Shown here piece after piece: positions 15,659 through 24,300 of a stretch of DNA of 64,000 nt; positions within the stretch are counted from its first letter, which is position 1, and every line of letters begins with the position of its first letter. The notes under the pieces were generated by a model. That model was not told where the DNA came from. It did not search any database and was given only the letters and a program-made list of their open reading frames with translations. The position numbers and the translations under genes were made by a program. The stretch comes from Gordonia sediminis. GTDB lineage: Bacteria; Actinomycetota; Actinomycetes; Mycobacteriales; Mycobacteriaceae. The stretch covers positions 1 through 64,000 of the forward strand of contig RZUM01000001.1 of NCBI GenBank assembly GCA_004193205.1, given 5' to 3'.

Positions 15659-18391
15659 TCAGTGGATGCCGACGGTCTCCTGCCGCACCCGCCGCATCTG
15701 AATGGCTTTGTCGACGCCCACGAAAGCCGGGGCGATCAGGGACAGGCCCAGTACGACCAGCCACTGCGCGCCGGACAGTGACACGGTGTCGAGGATGTGC
15801 TGGAACATGTTCAGTTCGACCGCCGCCCAGGCCAGCGACCATCCACCGATGAGCCAGCCGAAGTACGGGAACATCGGGTTCGACCACGGGGCCTCGCGCT
15901 CGCGGCGCATGACCACGCCGAGGTTCACGCCGCTGAACGCGACCACACCGAACGCCATCGTCATCGACGCCGACCCGACGCTCGCCGACGGCTCGTCCGG
16001 ACCCCACTGGAGAACCGCGAGCGCACTGCCCGCGATCAGGAAACCACTGATGACCCATCGGATGATCTGCGGCCCGTTGACGATTCGGGTACCGGGGTGG
16101 CGGGGCGGACGTTGCATGACCCCCGGGTCGGAGGTGTCCACGATGAAGCCGACCACGACGGTCACGATGACGAAGAACTTGCAGAACAGCAGCTGCATCG
16201 GGAGCAGTGCGACGCCGCCGTTGATGTTGAAGATCGTGGCCAGCACCATCATCTGCAGCACCGAGGACAAGACCGTGAGCTGGAGGCGGATGTAGGACGA
16301 GATGCGGCGGTAGATGTCACGGCCGAGTTCGACCGCACGCACCAACGTCGCGAAGTTGTCGTCGGTGAGGACGATCTTGGCGGCCTGCTTGGTCACCTCC
16401 GAGCCGCTGCCCATCGCCACCCCGATGTCGGCCTGCTTGAGGGCGGCGGCGTCGTTGACCGCGTCGCCGGTCATAGCGACGACCTCCCCGGACTCCTGCA
16501 TGAGGCGCGCCAGGCGCAGCTTGTCCTCGGGGGCGACGCGGCCGAAGACGTGGAGTTCCGGCAGCCGGGCGACGACTTCGTCGTCGCTGAGGTGCTGCAG
16601 GTCGGTGCCGGTGATGACCCCGGGCCCCAGGCCCAGCTGATCGGCGATGGCGCGGGCGGTGATGGTGTGGTCACCGGTGATCATGCGGACGTCGATGCCG
16701 GCCCCGAGCGCCGTGTGGACCGCCGCGGTCGCCTCGGTACGGAGCGGGTCGATGATGCCCACCAGGCCGATGAGCACGAGGTCATTGACGGCCGCCATCG
16801 GGTCGGCCTTGGCTGCGGCCATCGCGGCGTCGTCGAGGCCCTTCGCGGCGAACGCGAGCACTCGCAGACCCTTCTCGGACAATTCCCGGTTGGCGTCGAG
16901 GATGTTCTGCCGCATCTCGTCCACCGGGACGATCTCGCCGTGACGCAGTGCGTGCGAACATCGGTCGAGAACCACATCGGGACCGCCCTTGACGACCTCG
17001 AAGTGCGGCTGGGCGACGACCGCCCCGCGGACCGTCTCCGGGCGGTCGTGGAACGTGGCCATGAACTTGTAGTCGGAGTCGAAGGGGACCTCGGTCACGC
17101 GCGGGACGGTCCGGCGGGTGGTCTCCGCGTCCACCCCCATCTTCGCCGCGAGGACGACCAGCGCCGCCTCGGTCGGGTCGCCGATGACCGAACCGTCGTC
17201 GGCGACGGTGGCGTCCGAACACAGCGACAGTCCCAGTGCCAGTGGGGTGAAGTCGGGCAGATCGCCTGCGGCGCCCAGGATTGCGCCGGTCTTCGAGTAG
17301 CCCGATCCCTCCACGCGGAACCACTGATCGCCGGCGTAGAGCGACGTGACCGTCATGGCGTTCATGGTGAGCGTGCCGGTCTTGTCGGAGTTGATCACGG
17401 TGGTGCCGCCGAGTGTCTCGACGTCGGTCAGCGATTTGACCACAGCCTTCTCGTCGGCCAGATGCTGGGCTCCCGACGACAGCATCGTCTGCACGAAGGT
17501 CGGCAATCCGGTCGGGATGGATGCGATCGCAGTCGAGATGCACAGCAGCGCAAGGGTTTCGCCATCCTGGCCCCGGGCGATACCGATAATGCCGATGACC
17601 GCGACGGCACCCCAGGCGAGGAATCCGAACACCTTTGTCATCCCGTCCAATTCGCGCTGCAGCGGGGATTTGGAGCGCTTGGTGGTGGTCACCATGTCGG
17701 CGATCCGGCCCATCTGGGTGGCGGCCGCGGTGGCGGTCACCACGAACGCCGCCGATCCGCGGGTGACCTGGGTGTTCTGGAACACCATGTTGGTGCGGTC
17801 GCCGAGCGCCACGTCGCCGCCGGCGATGGTCGCGGGGTCCTTGGCGACCGGCGCGCTCTCGCCGGTCAGTGCCGCCTCCTGCACCTCCAGCGTCGCCGAC
17901 GTGATCAGCCGGCCGTCGGCGGGGACGAGGTCACCGGCCTCGACCAGCACGACGTCGCCGGGCACGAGATCGGCGGCGGCCACCTCGGCGACCTGCCCGT
18001 CGCGGCGCACGCGCGCCTGCGGAACCTGAAGGTCTGCCAACGCATCGACGCTGGCCTGGGCCTTCATCTCCTGCTTCGTGCCCATCGTCACGTTGAACGC
18101 GACAAGCAACCCCACCACGATCCCCGTGGAGAACTGGCCGATCGCGAAGCTGGCCACCGCGACGATGAGCAGCATGATGTTCATCGGGTTTGCCAGTTGG
18201 CCGCGCGAGACCGCCCAGAGCGTCGGCGGCGGCTCTGCCGTCAGCTCATTCGGTCCGTACCTCGAGAGCCGCCCCGCGGCGTCGGAGGTGTCGAGACCAA
18301 TCTCCGGGTCGACGCCCAGGGTCGCCGCCACGTCTGTCCCATCGCGGAGGTATGCGTCGCTCAAAGCCGATGTGTCACTGGCGGTGGTCAT
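15659..18391 (-). CDS. P-type cation-transporting ATPase with non-canonical ion site
   Basis: A 910-residue P2-like ATPase. The catalytic core is intact: TGES (residues 176-179), phosphorylation loop DKTGTLT (Asp about 336), and hinge motif TGDAVNDAAALKQAD. The membrane ion site differs from Ca2+ or Na+/K+ pumps. TM4 reads IPTGLP (residues 292-297) instead of PEGLP, losing the key Glu. TM6 reads MQLLFCKFFVIVTVV, with no NxxTDGLPA. The transported ion therefore cannot be assigned. ATG 18391 has the site GAAAGGA about nine bases upstream. A 16-bp tandem repeat lies in the 5' region. Confidence 0.88.
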   Translation of the reverse strand: MTTASDTSALSDAYLRDGTDVAATLGVDPEIGLDTSDAAGRLSRYGPNELTAEPPPTLWAVSRGQLANPMNIMLLIVAVASFAIGQFSTGIVVGLLVAFNVTMGTKQEMKAQASVDALADLQVPQARVRRDGQVAEVAAADLVPGDVVLVEAGDLVPADGRLITSATLEVQEAALTGESAPVAKDPATIAGGDVALGDRTNMVFQNTQVTRGSAAFVVTATAAATQMGRIADMVTTTKRSKSPLQRELDGMTKVFGFLAWGAVAVIGIIGIARGQDGETLALLCISTAIASIPTGLPTFVQTMLSSGAQHLADEKAVVKSLTDVETLGGTTVINSDKTGTLTMNAMTVTSLYAGDQWFRVEGSGYSKTGAILGAAGDLPDFTPLALGLSLCSDATVADDGSVIGDPTEAALVVLAAKMGVDAETTRRTVPRVTEVPFDSDYKFMATFHDRPETVRGAVVAQPHFEVVKGGPDVVLDRCSHALRHGEIVPVDEMRQNILDANRELSEKGLRVLAFAAKGLDDAAMAAAKADPMAAVNDLVLIGLVGIIDPLRTEATAAVHTALGAGIDVRMITGDHTITARAIADQLGLGPGVITGTDLQHLSDDEVVARLPELHVFGRVAPEDKLRLARLMQESGEVVAMTGDAVNDAAALKQADIGVAMGSGSEVTKQAAKIVLTDDNFATLVRAVELGRDIYRRISSYIRLQLTVLSSVLQMMVLATIFNINGGVALLPMQLLFCKFFVIVTVVVGFIVDTSDPGVMQRPPRHPGTRIVNGPQIIRWVISGFLIAGSALAVLQWGPDEPSASVGSASMTMAFGVVAFSGVNLGVVMRREREAPWSNPMFPYFGWLIGGWSLAWAAVELNMFQHILDTVSLSGAQWLVVLGLSLIAPAFVGVDKAIQMRRVRQETVGIH

Positions 18392-18444
18392 GCAGACGAT
18401 CCTTTCAGAGGTCGCGGCTCCAGGCGTCGCGAACGGGTCTCCCG

Positions 18445-18508
18445 ATCACCTCGTCTCCCAACCACCTCGTCAGCCAACCACCTCGTCAGCCAACCGCCTC
18501 GTCAGCCG
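18445..18508. repeat. 16-bp tandem repeat, four copies
   Basis: Four head-to-tail 16-base units of consensus ACCACCTCGTCAGCCA: 18445-18460 (four differences), 18461-18476, 18477-18492 (identical pair) and 18493-18508 (two differences). The array starts 54 bases upstream of the P-type ATPase start, so it lies in that gene's 5' untranslated or promoter region. Confidence 0.85.
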
Positions 18509-18600
18509 CAACCGATCGGGGCTCTGAGCTGAGCTGAGCGCTCGCACCTCAGTGACCCAGGCCGCCTTCGGCGGGGCTTCGTGGAGCGGGAAGGGTCTGG

Positions 18601-18626
18601 TCCCTGAGGAGCCGCAGTCTCAGGGA
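18601..18626 (-). terminator. Hairpin downstream of the gulonolactone-oxidase-like gene
   Basis: Perfect 8-bp stem TCCCTGAG/CTCAGGGA with a 10-base loop, 52 bases past the minus-strand stop at 18678 and ahead of the ATPase promoter region. No T-run follows. It probably separates the aldolase/oxidase operon from the ATPase gene. Confidence 0.5.
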
Positions 18627-18677
18627 TCAGTGTTCAACACGCTCTGAGTGGCACGGCCCGATGGCTCTGCGGGGCAC

Positions 18678-19988
18678 TCAGCCACCGAGGACACGGCGCA
18701 GATAGTCGTTGGCGAACACCCGCACCGGGTCAAAACGGTCGCGGACCTCGAGGAACTCGTCGAATCGCGGGTAGCGGCCGCGCAGCGCCTCGGCGTCGAG
18801 GCCGTGCATCTTGCCCCAGTGCGGCCGCCCGCCGTGCGCGTTCATGATCGTCTCGACGTCGGCGAAGTACGCGTCGGAGTCGACGGGGTCGTCGCGGTGG
18901 TAGCGGTGCACGGCGATGTAGCCGGTGGCGCGGCCGGCGGCGGTGGAGAGCATCAGCTCGTCGGCGGCGGCCGCGCGCACCTCGACCGGGAAGCTCACCC
19001 GGTAGCGCCGGCGTTCGATCATCCGGCGCACCTCACGAAGCAGGTGCGGTAGCTCGTCGAGCGCGACGGCGTACTCCATCTCGCGAAACCGCACCTCACG
19101 CGACGAGACGAAGACCTCGCTGGACCTGTCGGTGAACGTGCGTGCCCCCAGCGCACGGCCCGACAGCTGCGCGATGGCCGGAACCACTGCCGGGACACGG
19201 GCGCCGAGCGCGCACAGTACCCCGAACAGCTTGTTGCTCAACAGCTCGTCGTCGACGTAACGCCGAATCCGACCCGGGCCCGATCGCGGGGCGTCGGCGT
19301 CGATTCTTGTATTCGATTTGGTCAGGGCGCACTCGGTGTGCGGAAACCAGTAGAACTCGTGGTGGTCGGTGTCGGCGACCCGGTCGAGGAATCCGTCGAG
19401 AGCGTCGTCGAGGGTGGCGGGGGCCTCGACCGCGCGCAGGCCGAACTCCGGCACGCACTCCAACGTGATCTCCACGAGTACCCCCAGCGCGCCGAGACCG
19501 AGTGCGGCTGCGGCCAGATCCGGGTTGCCCTTCTCGACGGTCACGATCTCGCCGGTGCCCGTGACCAGGGTGACACCGGCGATCTGCGTGCTGATCCCGC
19601 CGAAGTGAAGTCCGGTGCCGTGCGTCCCGGTGGAGGTGGCGCCGGCGATGGTCTGACGGTCGACGTCGCCGAGATTGGGCATGGCAAGCCCGTACGGGGC
19701 AAGGATGTCGGGGATCTCGTAGAGGTGGGTACCGGCCCGCAGCGTGACCGCGGACCCGTCAACCCGGACGAGCCCGCGCATCGCCGAGAGGTCGACTTGC
19801 ACGTCGTCGGCGACGGCGATCGCGGAGAAGCTGTGGCCGGCGCCCACCGGTTTGACCACACCCCCACGGGCGGCGGTGTCGGCGACCAGGTCGGCGACCT
19901 GCGCGGCGTCGGCGGGGCGGGCAATGCGTGTGGGCGTGGCCACCTGGGTGCCGCCCCAGTTCCGCCAGGTTCTCCCATCCGCACTCAT
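18678..19988 (-). CDS. D-arabinono-1,4-lactone/L-gulonolactone oxidase family FAD enzyme
   Basis: A 436-residue VAO-type flavoprotein that oxidises aldonolactones to ascorbate-type products. FAD-domain motifs are PVGAGHSFSAIA (about residues 47-58) and GATSTGTHGTG (near 115); the C-terminal catalytic motif is HWGKMHGL. It resembles mycobacterial Rv1771 (L-gulonolactone dehydrogenase) by pattern. ATG 19988 overlaps the stop of the upstream PLP-fold gene as ATGA, so the two are translationally coupled. The open frame starts three codons earlier but the overlap ATG is preferred. Confidence 0.88.
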   Translation of the reverse strand: MSADGRTWRNWGGTQVATPTRIARPADAAQVADLVADTAARGGVVKPVGAGHSFSAIAVADDVQVDLSAMRGLVRVDGSAVTLRAGTHLYEIPDILAPYGLAMPNLGDVDRQTIAGATSTGTHGTGLHFGGISTQIAGVTLVTGTGEIVTVEKGNPDLAAAALGLGALGVLVEITLECVPEFGLRAVEAPATLDDALDGFLDRVADTDHHEFYWFPHTECALTKSNTRIDADAPRSGPGRIRRYVDDELLSNKLFGVLCALGARVPAVVPAIAQLSGRALGARTFTDRSSEVFVSSREVRFREMEYAVALDELPHLLREVRRMIERRRYRVSFPVEVRAAAADELMLSTAAGRATGYIAVHRYHRDDPVDSDAYFADVETIMNAHGGRPHWGKMHGLDAEALRGRYPRFDEFLEVRDRFDPVRVFANDYLRRVLGG

Positions 19989-21253
19989 CCGAAGCACTTC
20001 CCTTCACCCCGATAGGTGGGCACCACGTCACGGACCCGGGCCCGGCCGGAGAGGTCGCGCTCGATCAGCGCGACCGACGTGACCCGCTCGCAGACCTCGC
20101 CGGACTTCGTGTGCCGGAACCAGACCCGGTCGCCGATGGCGAGCGCGTCCGCGGCGATCCCACGCAACGGGGTCTGCACCTCGCCGGCCGCCTCGGTGCC
20201 CACGTACTCCAGGCCTTCGGGCCACACCGGCAGCGGGAGCCGGTCGGCGCCCGGCGGGCCCGACGCGATCCAGCCGCCGCCGGCGCAGGTGACGATGCCG
20301 GCGGCGGGCCGACGTACCACATCGAGCCCGAATCCCAACGCCGGAGCAGGCCGGAACCGGGAATAGGAGTCGAACAGGTGACCACCGAAAAGTCCACTCC
20401 CGGCGGCGATGTCGGTGATCGAGGTGTCTGTCCCGGTTTGCTCGAGCGAGCCGGTACCACCTCCGTTGACGAACTGAAGATCGGCCACCTCGCCGAGCGC
20501 GGCGAGGATGCGGCCGCGGCGGCGCCGCAACTCCGCCATCGACCGGCGCTGCATGACACCGACACCCAGATTGGTCAGTCGCCTGCCGGGCACCGCGTCG
20601 GCGACTCCGGCGATCTGGGCCTCATACGACATCACCCCCACAAGTCGGAAGCCCGGGCGCCCGCCGATCGCGCGCGCGAGATCGACCGCCTCCTGCCGAT
20701 TGTGGATTGGTGAGCGCCGCACCCCGAGGTGGATCCGTCCGCCGGCGAGACGATAGGAGGCATCGACGTCGATCGCGACACGGATCGTGGGACGACGCGC
20801 CGGCGGTACCGTCGCGTCGACGAGGTCGAGGTGTGCGACGGAGTCGACCAGCAGCGTGACGCGCTGGGTGGCGGTCTCGTCACCCACGAACTGTGTGATG
20901 GCCTCCCGTCGGGTCGTCGGATAGCCGACGAGGATGTCCGAGATTCCGGATGTTGTTGCCAGCCAGTGGGCTTCGGCCAGGTCATAGGCGAGCACACCAG
21001 CGAACCCGGGGCGGCCGAGCACATCGTCGACGACCGATCGCACGCGCAGCGACTTGGTGGCCACGCGTATCGGGACGCCGCCCGCCCGTCGCGTCAGGTC
21101 ACTCGCGTTGTGCTCGAGGGCGGCGAGATCGAGTGCGAGCACCGGGCTGTCGAGTCCGGACTCCCGTACCGCCGCGTCGATCCCACCCCAGTGGTCGGCG
21201 TTGCTGATATCCCATCCGGTGTCGCCCGGCGTGGTGGTCTCACCCTCGGTCAT
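19985..21253 (-). CDS. PLP-dependent amino acid deaminase/aldolase (alanine-racemase fold)
   Basis: A 422-residue member of the D-threonine-aldolase/D-serine-dehydratase-like group: alanine racemase N-terminal TIM barrel with the PLP lysine in VATKSLRVRSV (about residue 67), and a C-terminal beta domain with a candidate metal site in FRHTKSGEVCE. Such enzymes cleave or deaminate D-3-hydroxyamino acids; the exact substrate is unknown. ATG 21253 was chosen because the first conserved helix follows within 30 residues; an upstream frame to 21628 overlaps the divergent gene. Coupling to the lactone oxidase suggests a shared function, perhaps sugar- or hydroxyamino-acid-derived. Confidence 0.82.
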   Translation of the reverse strand: MTEGETTTPGDTGWDISNADHWGGIDAAVRESGLDSPVLALDLAALEHNASDLTRRAGGVPIRVATKSLRVRSVVDDVLGRPGFAGVLAYDLAEAHWLATTSGISDILVGYPTTRREAITQFVGDETATQRVTLLVDSVAHLDLVDATVPPARRPTIRVAIDVDASYRLAGGRIHLGVRRSPIHNRQEAVDLARAIGGRPGFRLVGVMSYEAQIAGVADAVPGRRLTNLGVGVMQRRSMAELRRRRGRILAALGEVADLQFVNGGGTGSLEQTGTDTSITDIAAGSGLFGGHLFDSYSRFRPAPALGFGLDVVRRPAAGIVTCAGGGWIASGPPGADRLPLPVWPEGLEYVGTEAAGEVQTPLRGIAADALAIGDRVWFRHTKSGEVCERVTSVALIERDLSGRARVRDVVPTYRGEGKCFG

Positions 21254-21385
21254 CGGCCGCAACATTACCCGGGTGGTCCTCGAGCAGAGCATGAACGGAC
21301 CCGACGGGACCGCCGGATGACCGGCTCGGAACCGGCGTTGCGATATCAACCACATCACCGACCATCCGCTGTCACACTGAAGGAC

Positions 21386-22294
21386 ATGGCTGCGACTGGC
21401 CCGGGTCGTATCGCCGGCTGGCTGCTGGCGCCGACGCCGCTGCCCGAGAAGGGCGGCCAGATCTCGCTCGCGGTCCTGCGCATCATCGCCGGCCTGATCT
21501 GGCTGCACAACGTCGCCTGGAAGATCCCGCCCGACTTCGGTGAGAACCGCGACGGCGGGTTGTACCTGTTTACCAATCTCGCGGTCGATCATCCCGTGTT
21601 CGCGCCCTACAGCTGGGTGGTGGAACATGTTGTCCTACCCAACTTCACGGCGTTCGGATGGTTGGTGCTGGCCCTCGAGTCCACGTTGGCGGTGCTGCTG
21701 CTGACCGGGACGCTGGTGCGGTTCGCGGCGCTGCTCGGAATCGGACAGTCGCTGGCGATCGGCCTCTCGGTCGCCGAGGCGCCCCACGAATGGCCCTGGG
21801 CCTACATCATGCTGATCGCGATCCACGTGGTGCTGCTGTTCACCGCTTCTGCCCGCTTTGCCGCGGTCGACGCAATCCGCGCCCTGCCCGCCGCCGCGGC
21901 GCGGCCCGCCGCTGTGCGTTTCCTGGGCGTGTGGGGTGTGGTGGTGGCGTTCATCGGGGCCGCCGCGATGCTCGTGGCCGTCGGCAACGATGCGCCGATC
22001 ACCGTGGGTTCCACCGATCTGGAGGTGACCTTCGGCGAGTACAACCTCCGCGGCGGGCTGGTGCTGCTCGTCGTCGGTGTGGCGATGATCGTCGCTGCCG
22101 TGATCCGGGTGTCTGTCGTCGCCTTTGTTGCTGCCGCCGTCGCGGTCGGTGCGGCGGTCTGGATCTACGTCCAGTTCGGTCGCGGCGACGTGTGGTTGGG
22201 CGGGACGACGGAGACGGCGGTGATGTTCCTGTGCGCCGCGGTGGTCGCTGTGATCACCGGAATGCGGATCAACCAACCGAGAGGACTGTCCTGA
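21386..22294 (+). CDS. DoxD/DoxX-like membrane protein
   Basis: A 302-residue integral membrane protein of about eight hydrophobic segments. The first half (ISLAVLRIIAGLIWLHNVAW, then FTAFGWLVLALESTLAVLLL) matches the DoxX/DoxD fold, best known from the small subunit of thiosulfate:quinone oxidoreductase. The second half is four further helices without a known motif. ATG 21386 has AAGGA five bases upstream and starts a tight operon: the next gene overlaps it (TGATG). It is divergent from the PLP-fold gene with 132 bases between starts. A link to sulfur redox chemistry is possible but not shown. Confidence 0.8.
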   Translation: MAATGPGRIAGWLLAPTPLPEKGGQISLAVLRIIAGLIWLHNVAWKIPPDFGENRDGGLYLFTNLAVDHPVFAPYSWVVEHVVLPNFTAFGWLVLALESTLAVLLLTGTLVRFAALLGIGQSLAIGLSVAEAPHEWPWAYIMLIAIHVVLLFTASARFAAVDAIRALPAAAARPAAVRFLGVWGVVVAFIGAAAMLVAVGNDAPITVGSTDLEVTFGEYNLRGGLVLLVVGVAMIVAAVIRVSVVAFVAAAVAVGAAVWIYVQFGRGDVWLGGTTETAVMFLCAAVVAVITGMRINQPRGLS

Positions 22295-23427
22295 TGGATG
22301 CGGACCCCCTACCGGCCGACTCGTTGCCCGATGTCGTCGCCGTCGCCACCAAACACGCGGAACGTGTGGACACCGACGGCGTCTTCCCCACAGAAGCGGT
22401 TGCTGCTCTGCGTGACAGCGGGTTGATGGGCCTGGTCCTGCCGCGCGAGGTCGGCGGCATGGGCAAGGGTCCGATCGAGTTCACCGAGGTGGTCTGCGCG
22501 TTGGCGGCCGCCTGCGGGTCCACCGCGATGATCTACCTGATGCACGTCGCGGCCGCGGTCACCGCCGCGTCGGCGCCACCTCCCGGACTGCCCGACCTGT
22601 TGTCGGACATGGCAACGGGAAAGTCGTTGGGCACTCTGGCGTTCAGCGAGAAGGGGTCTCGATCGCACTTCTGGGCTCCGGTCTCGACAGCGACTGCGGC
22701 CGGCGACGAAGTGACCGTGACGGCCGCGAAGAGTTGGGTCACCTCGGCCGGGTACGCGGATGTCTATGTGGTGTCGTCCGGATCCACCTCCGGGGAGGCC
22801 GGCGCGGTGGACATGTTCGCCGTTCCCGCGGGCACACCGGGTCTGGAGATCTCCGGAACGTTCACCGGCCTGGGCCTGCGCGGCAACGCGTCGACGCCGA
22901 TGAGCGTCGACATCAGGCTTCCGGCGTCCTACCGGATCGGCGCGGAAGCAAGCGGATTCGGCACGATGATGCAGGTCGTGCTGCCATGGTTCAACCTGGG
23001 AAACGCGTCGGTGTCGACGGGCCTGGCGGCCGGTGCGACCACCGCCGCGATCGAACACGTCCGGTCCGCGCGACTGCAGCACCTGGGCGAGAGCCTCGCC
23101 GACCTCCCCACCATCCGGGCGCAGATCGCCCGGATGGGGATCGCCGTCGCGACGCAGAAGGCGTATCTGGCCCAGACGGCGCAGAGCGTGTCCTCCCCCG
23201 ACGAATCCACGCTGCACCACGTGCTCGGCGTGAAGGCGTCAGCCAACGACGCGGCACTCACGATCACCGACTCGGCGATGCGGGTCTGTGGCGGCGCCGC
23301 GTTCTCCAAGCACCTGCCGATCGAACGCGCCTTCCGCGACGCCCGTGCCGGTTCGGTCATGGCACCGACCGCGGATGCGCTCTACGACTTCTACGGGAAG
23401 GCGGTCACCGGACTGCCACTGTTCTAG
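22294..23427 (+). CDS. Atypical acyl-CoA dehydrogenase-fold flavoprotein
   Basis: A 377-residue protein with the acyl-CoA dehydrogenase three-domain layout. The N-terminal helical domain holds LVLPREVGGMGKGPIEFTEV, the beta-barrel FAD loop is TLAFSEKGSRSHFWAP, and the C-terminal helical domain holds RVCGGAAFSKHLPIERAFRDA. Where true dehydrogenases have the catalytic Glu in a YEG-type motif, this reads SVMAPTADAL, with no acid. That is typical of the DszC/hydroxylase side of the superfamily, so a flavin monooxygenase or a different desaturation is possible. ATG 22294 overlaps the DoxD-like stop. It ends at a TAG followed by an open in-frame stretch into the next gene. Confidence 0.82.
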   Translation: MDADPLPADSLPDVVAVATKHAERVDTDGVFPTEAVAALRDSGLMGLVLPREVGGMGKGPIEFTEVVCALAAACGSTAMIYLMHVAAAVTAASAPPPGLPDLLSDMATGKSLGTLAFSEKGSRSHFWAPVSTATAAGDEVTVTAAKSWVTSAGYADVYVVSSGSTSGEAGAVDMFAVPAGTPGLEISGTFTGLGLRGNASTPMSVDIRLPASYRIGAEASGFGTMMQVVLPWFNLGNASVSTGLAAGATTAAIEHVRSARLQHLGESLADLPTIRAQIARMGIAVATQKAYLAQTAQSVSSPDESTLHHVLGVKASANDAALTITDSAMRVCGGAAFSKHLPIERAFRDARAGSVMAPTADALYDFYGKAVTGLPLF

Positions 23428-23469
23428 GAGAAGTCGCTGATCGAGAAGAATCCACTGTTCCAGGAGAAG
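23416..23469 (+). repeat. In-frame 36-bp-spaced duplication across the TAG stop
   Basis: The 18-base segment CCACTGTTCTAGGAGAAG (23416-23433) recurs at 23452-23469 with one change, T to C, turning the stop TAG into CAG. The two copies are 36 bases (12 codons) apart. Both contain AGGAGAAG, a ribosome-binding-type sequence; the second copy is the one placed to serve the next gene. Confidence 0.85.
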
Positions 23470-23481
23470 GGTTGGGCGAGA

Positions 23482-24300
23482 ATGAGTGAACCACTGGTCG
23501 TCGGCGCGGTTGCGTACACGCCGAACGTGGTACCGATCTGGGAAGGGATCCGAAGTTACTTCCAGGGACTCGACGATCCCGACGCACAGATGGACTTCGT
23601 GCTGTATTCGAACTACGGCAGGCTGGTCGACTCGCTCATCGCCGGGCACATCGACGTCGCGTGGAATACCAACCTCGCCTACGTACGTACCGTCATACAG
23701 ACCAACGGTCATTGCATCGCATTGGCGCAGCGCGACACCGACGTCGACTTCACCACGGTGTTCGTCGCGCGCGCGGGCACCGAACTCGAGGGTCCCGAGG
23801 CGATCGCGGGCAAACGGTTGGCCCTGGGGTCGGCGGATTCGGCACACGCGGCGGTCCTGCCGCTGTATTACCTGCATCGTGCCGGCGTCACCGACGAGGA
23901 TCTGCACCTCATGCGCTTCGACACCGACATCGGCAAACACGGCGACACCGGGCGCAGCGAACTCGACGCGGTGCAGGCGGTGCTCGACGGTGAGGCCGAT
24001 GTCGCAGCCATCGGCAGTTCGACCTGGCAGGCCATGGATGCCGGCCTGATGGCGCAGACGCTCACCGAGATCTGGCGCACCGAGGGTTACTGCCACTGCA
24101 TGTTCACCGCCCTGGACACCCTCGAACCCGCACGGTACGAACCGTGGCTCAAAGGGTTGATGGCCATGGACTGGGAGAACCCCGACCATCGCACCATCCT
24201 CGAACTCGAGGGGTTGACGCGCTGGGTGGAGCCGCACCTCGACGGTTACAAGCCGCTGTTCGAGGCCGTGGCGGAGCAGGGCATCGACCCGCGATGGTGA
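23482..24300 (+). CDS. PhnD/NMT1-like periplasmic-binding-protein fold, no signal peptide
   Basis: A 272-residue type-2 periplasmic-binding-protein fold: VVGAVAYTPNVVPIWEGIRS at the N-terminus, then SNYGRLVDSLIAGHIDVAWN (about residues 43-62), then the second lobe GKRLALGSADSAHAAVLPLYY. This pattern is that of PhnD-type phosphonate-binding proteins. There is no signal sequence or lipobox and no transporter gene nearby, so it is probably cytoplasmic. Cytoplasmic members of this fold, such as MqnA/MqnD and THI5-type proteins, are enzymes, and that is a reasonable hypothesis here. The start ATG 23482 follows AGGAGAAGG. The following radical SAM gene overlaps its stop. Confidence 0.78.
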   Translation: MSEPLVVGAVAYTPNVVPIWEGIRSYFQGLDDPDAQMDFVLYSNYGRLVDSLIAGHIDVAWNTNLAYVRTVIQTNGHCIALAQRDTDVDFTTVFVARAGTELEGPEAIAGKRLALGSADSAHAAVLPLYYLHRAGVTDEDLHLMRFDTDIGKHGDTGRSELDAVQAVLDGEADVAAIGSSTWQAMDAGLMAQTLTEIWRTEGYCHCMFTALDTLEPARYEPWLKGLMAMDWENPDHRTILELEGLTRWVEPHLDGYKPLFEAVAEQGIDPRW

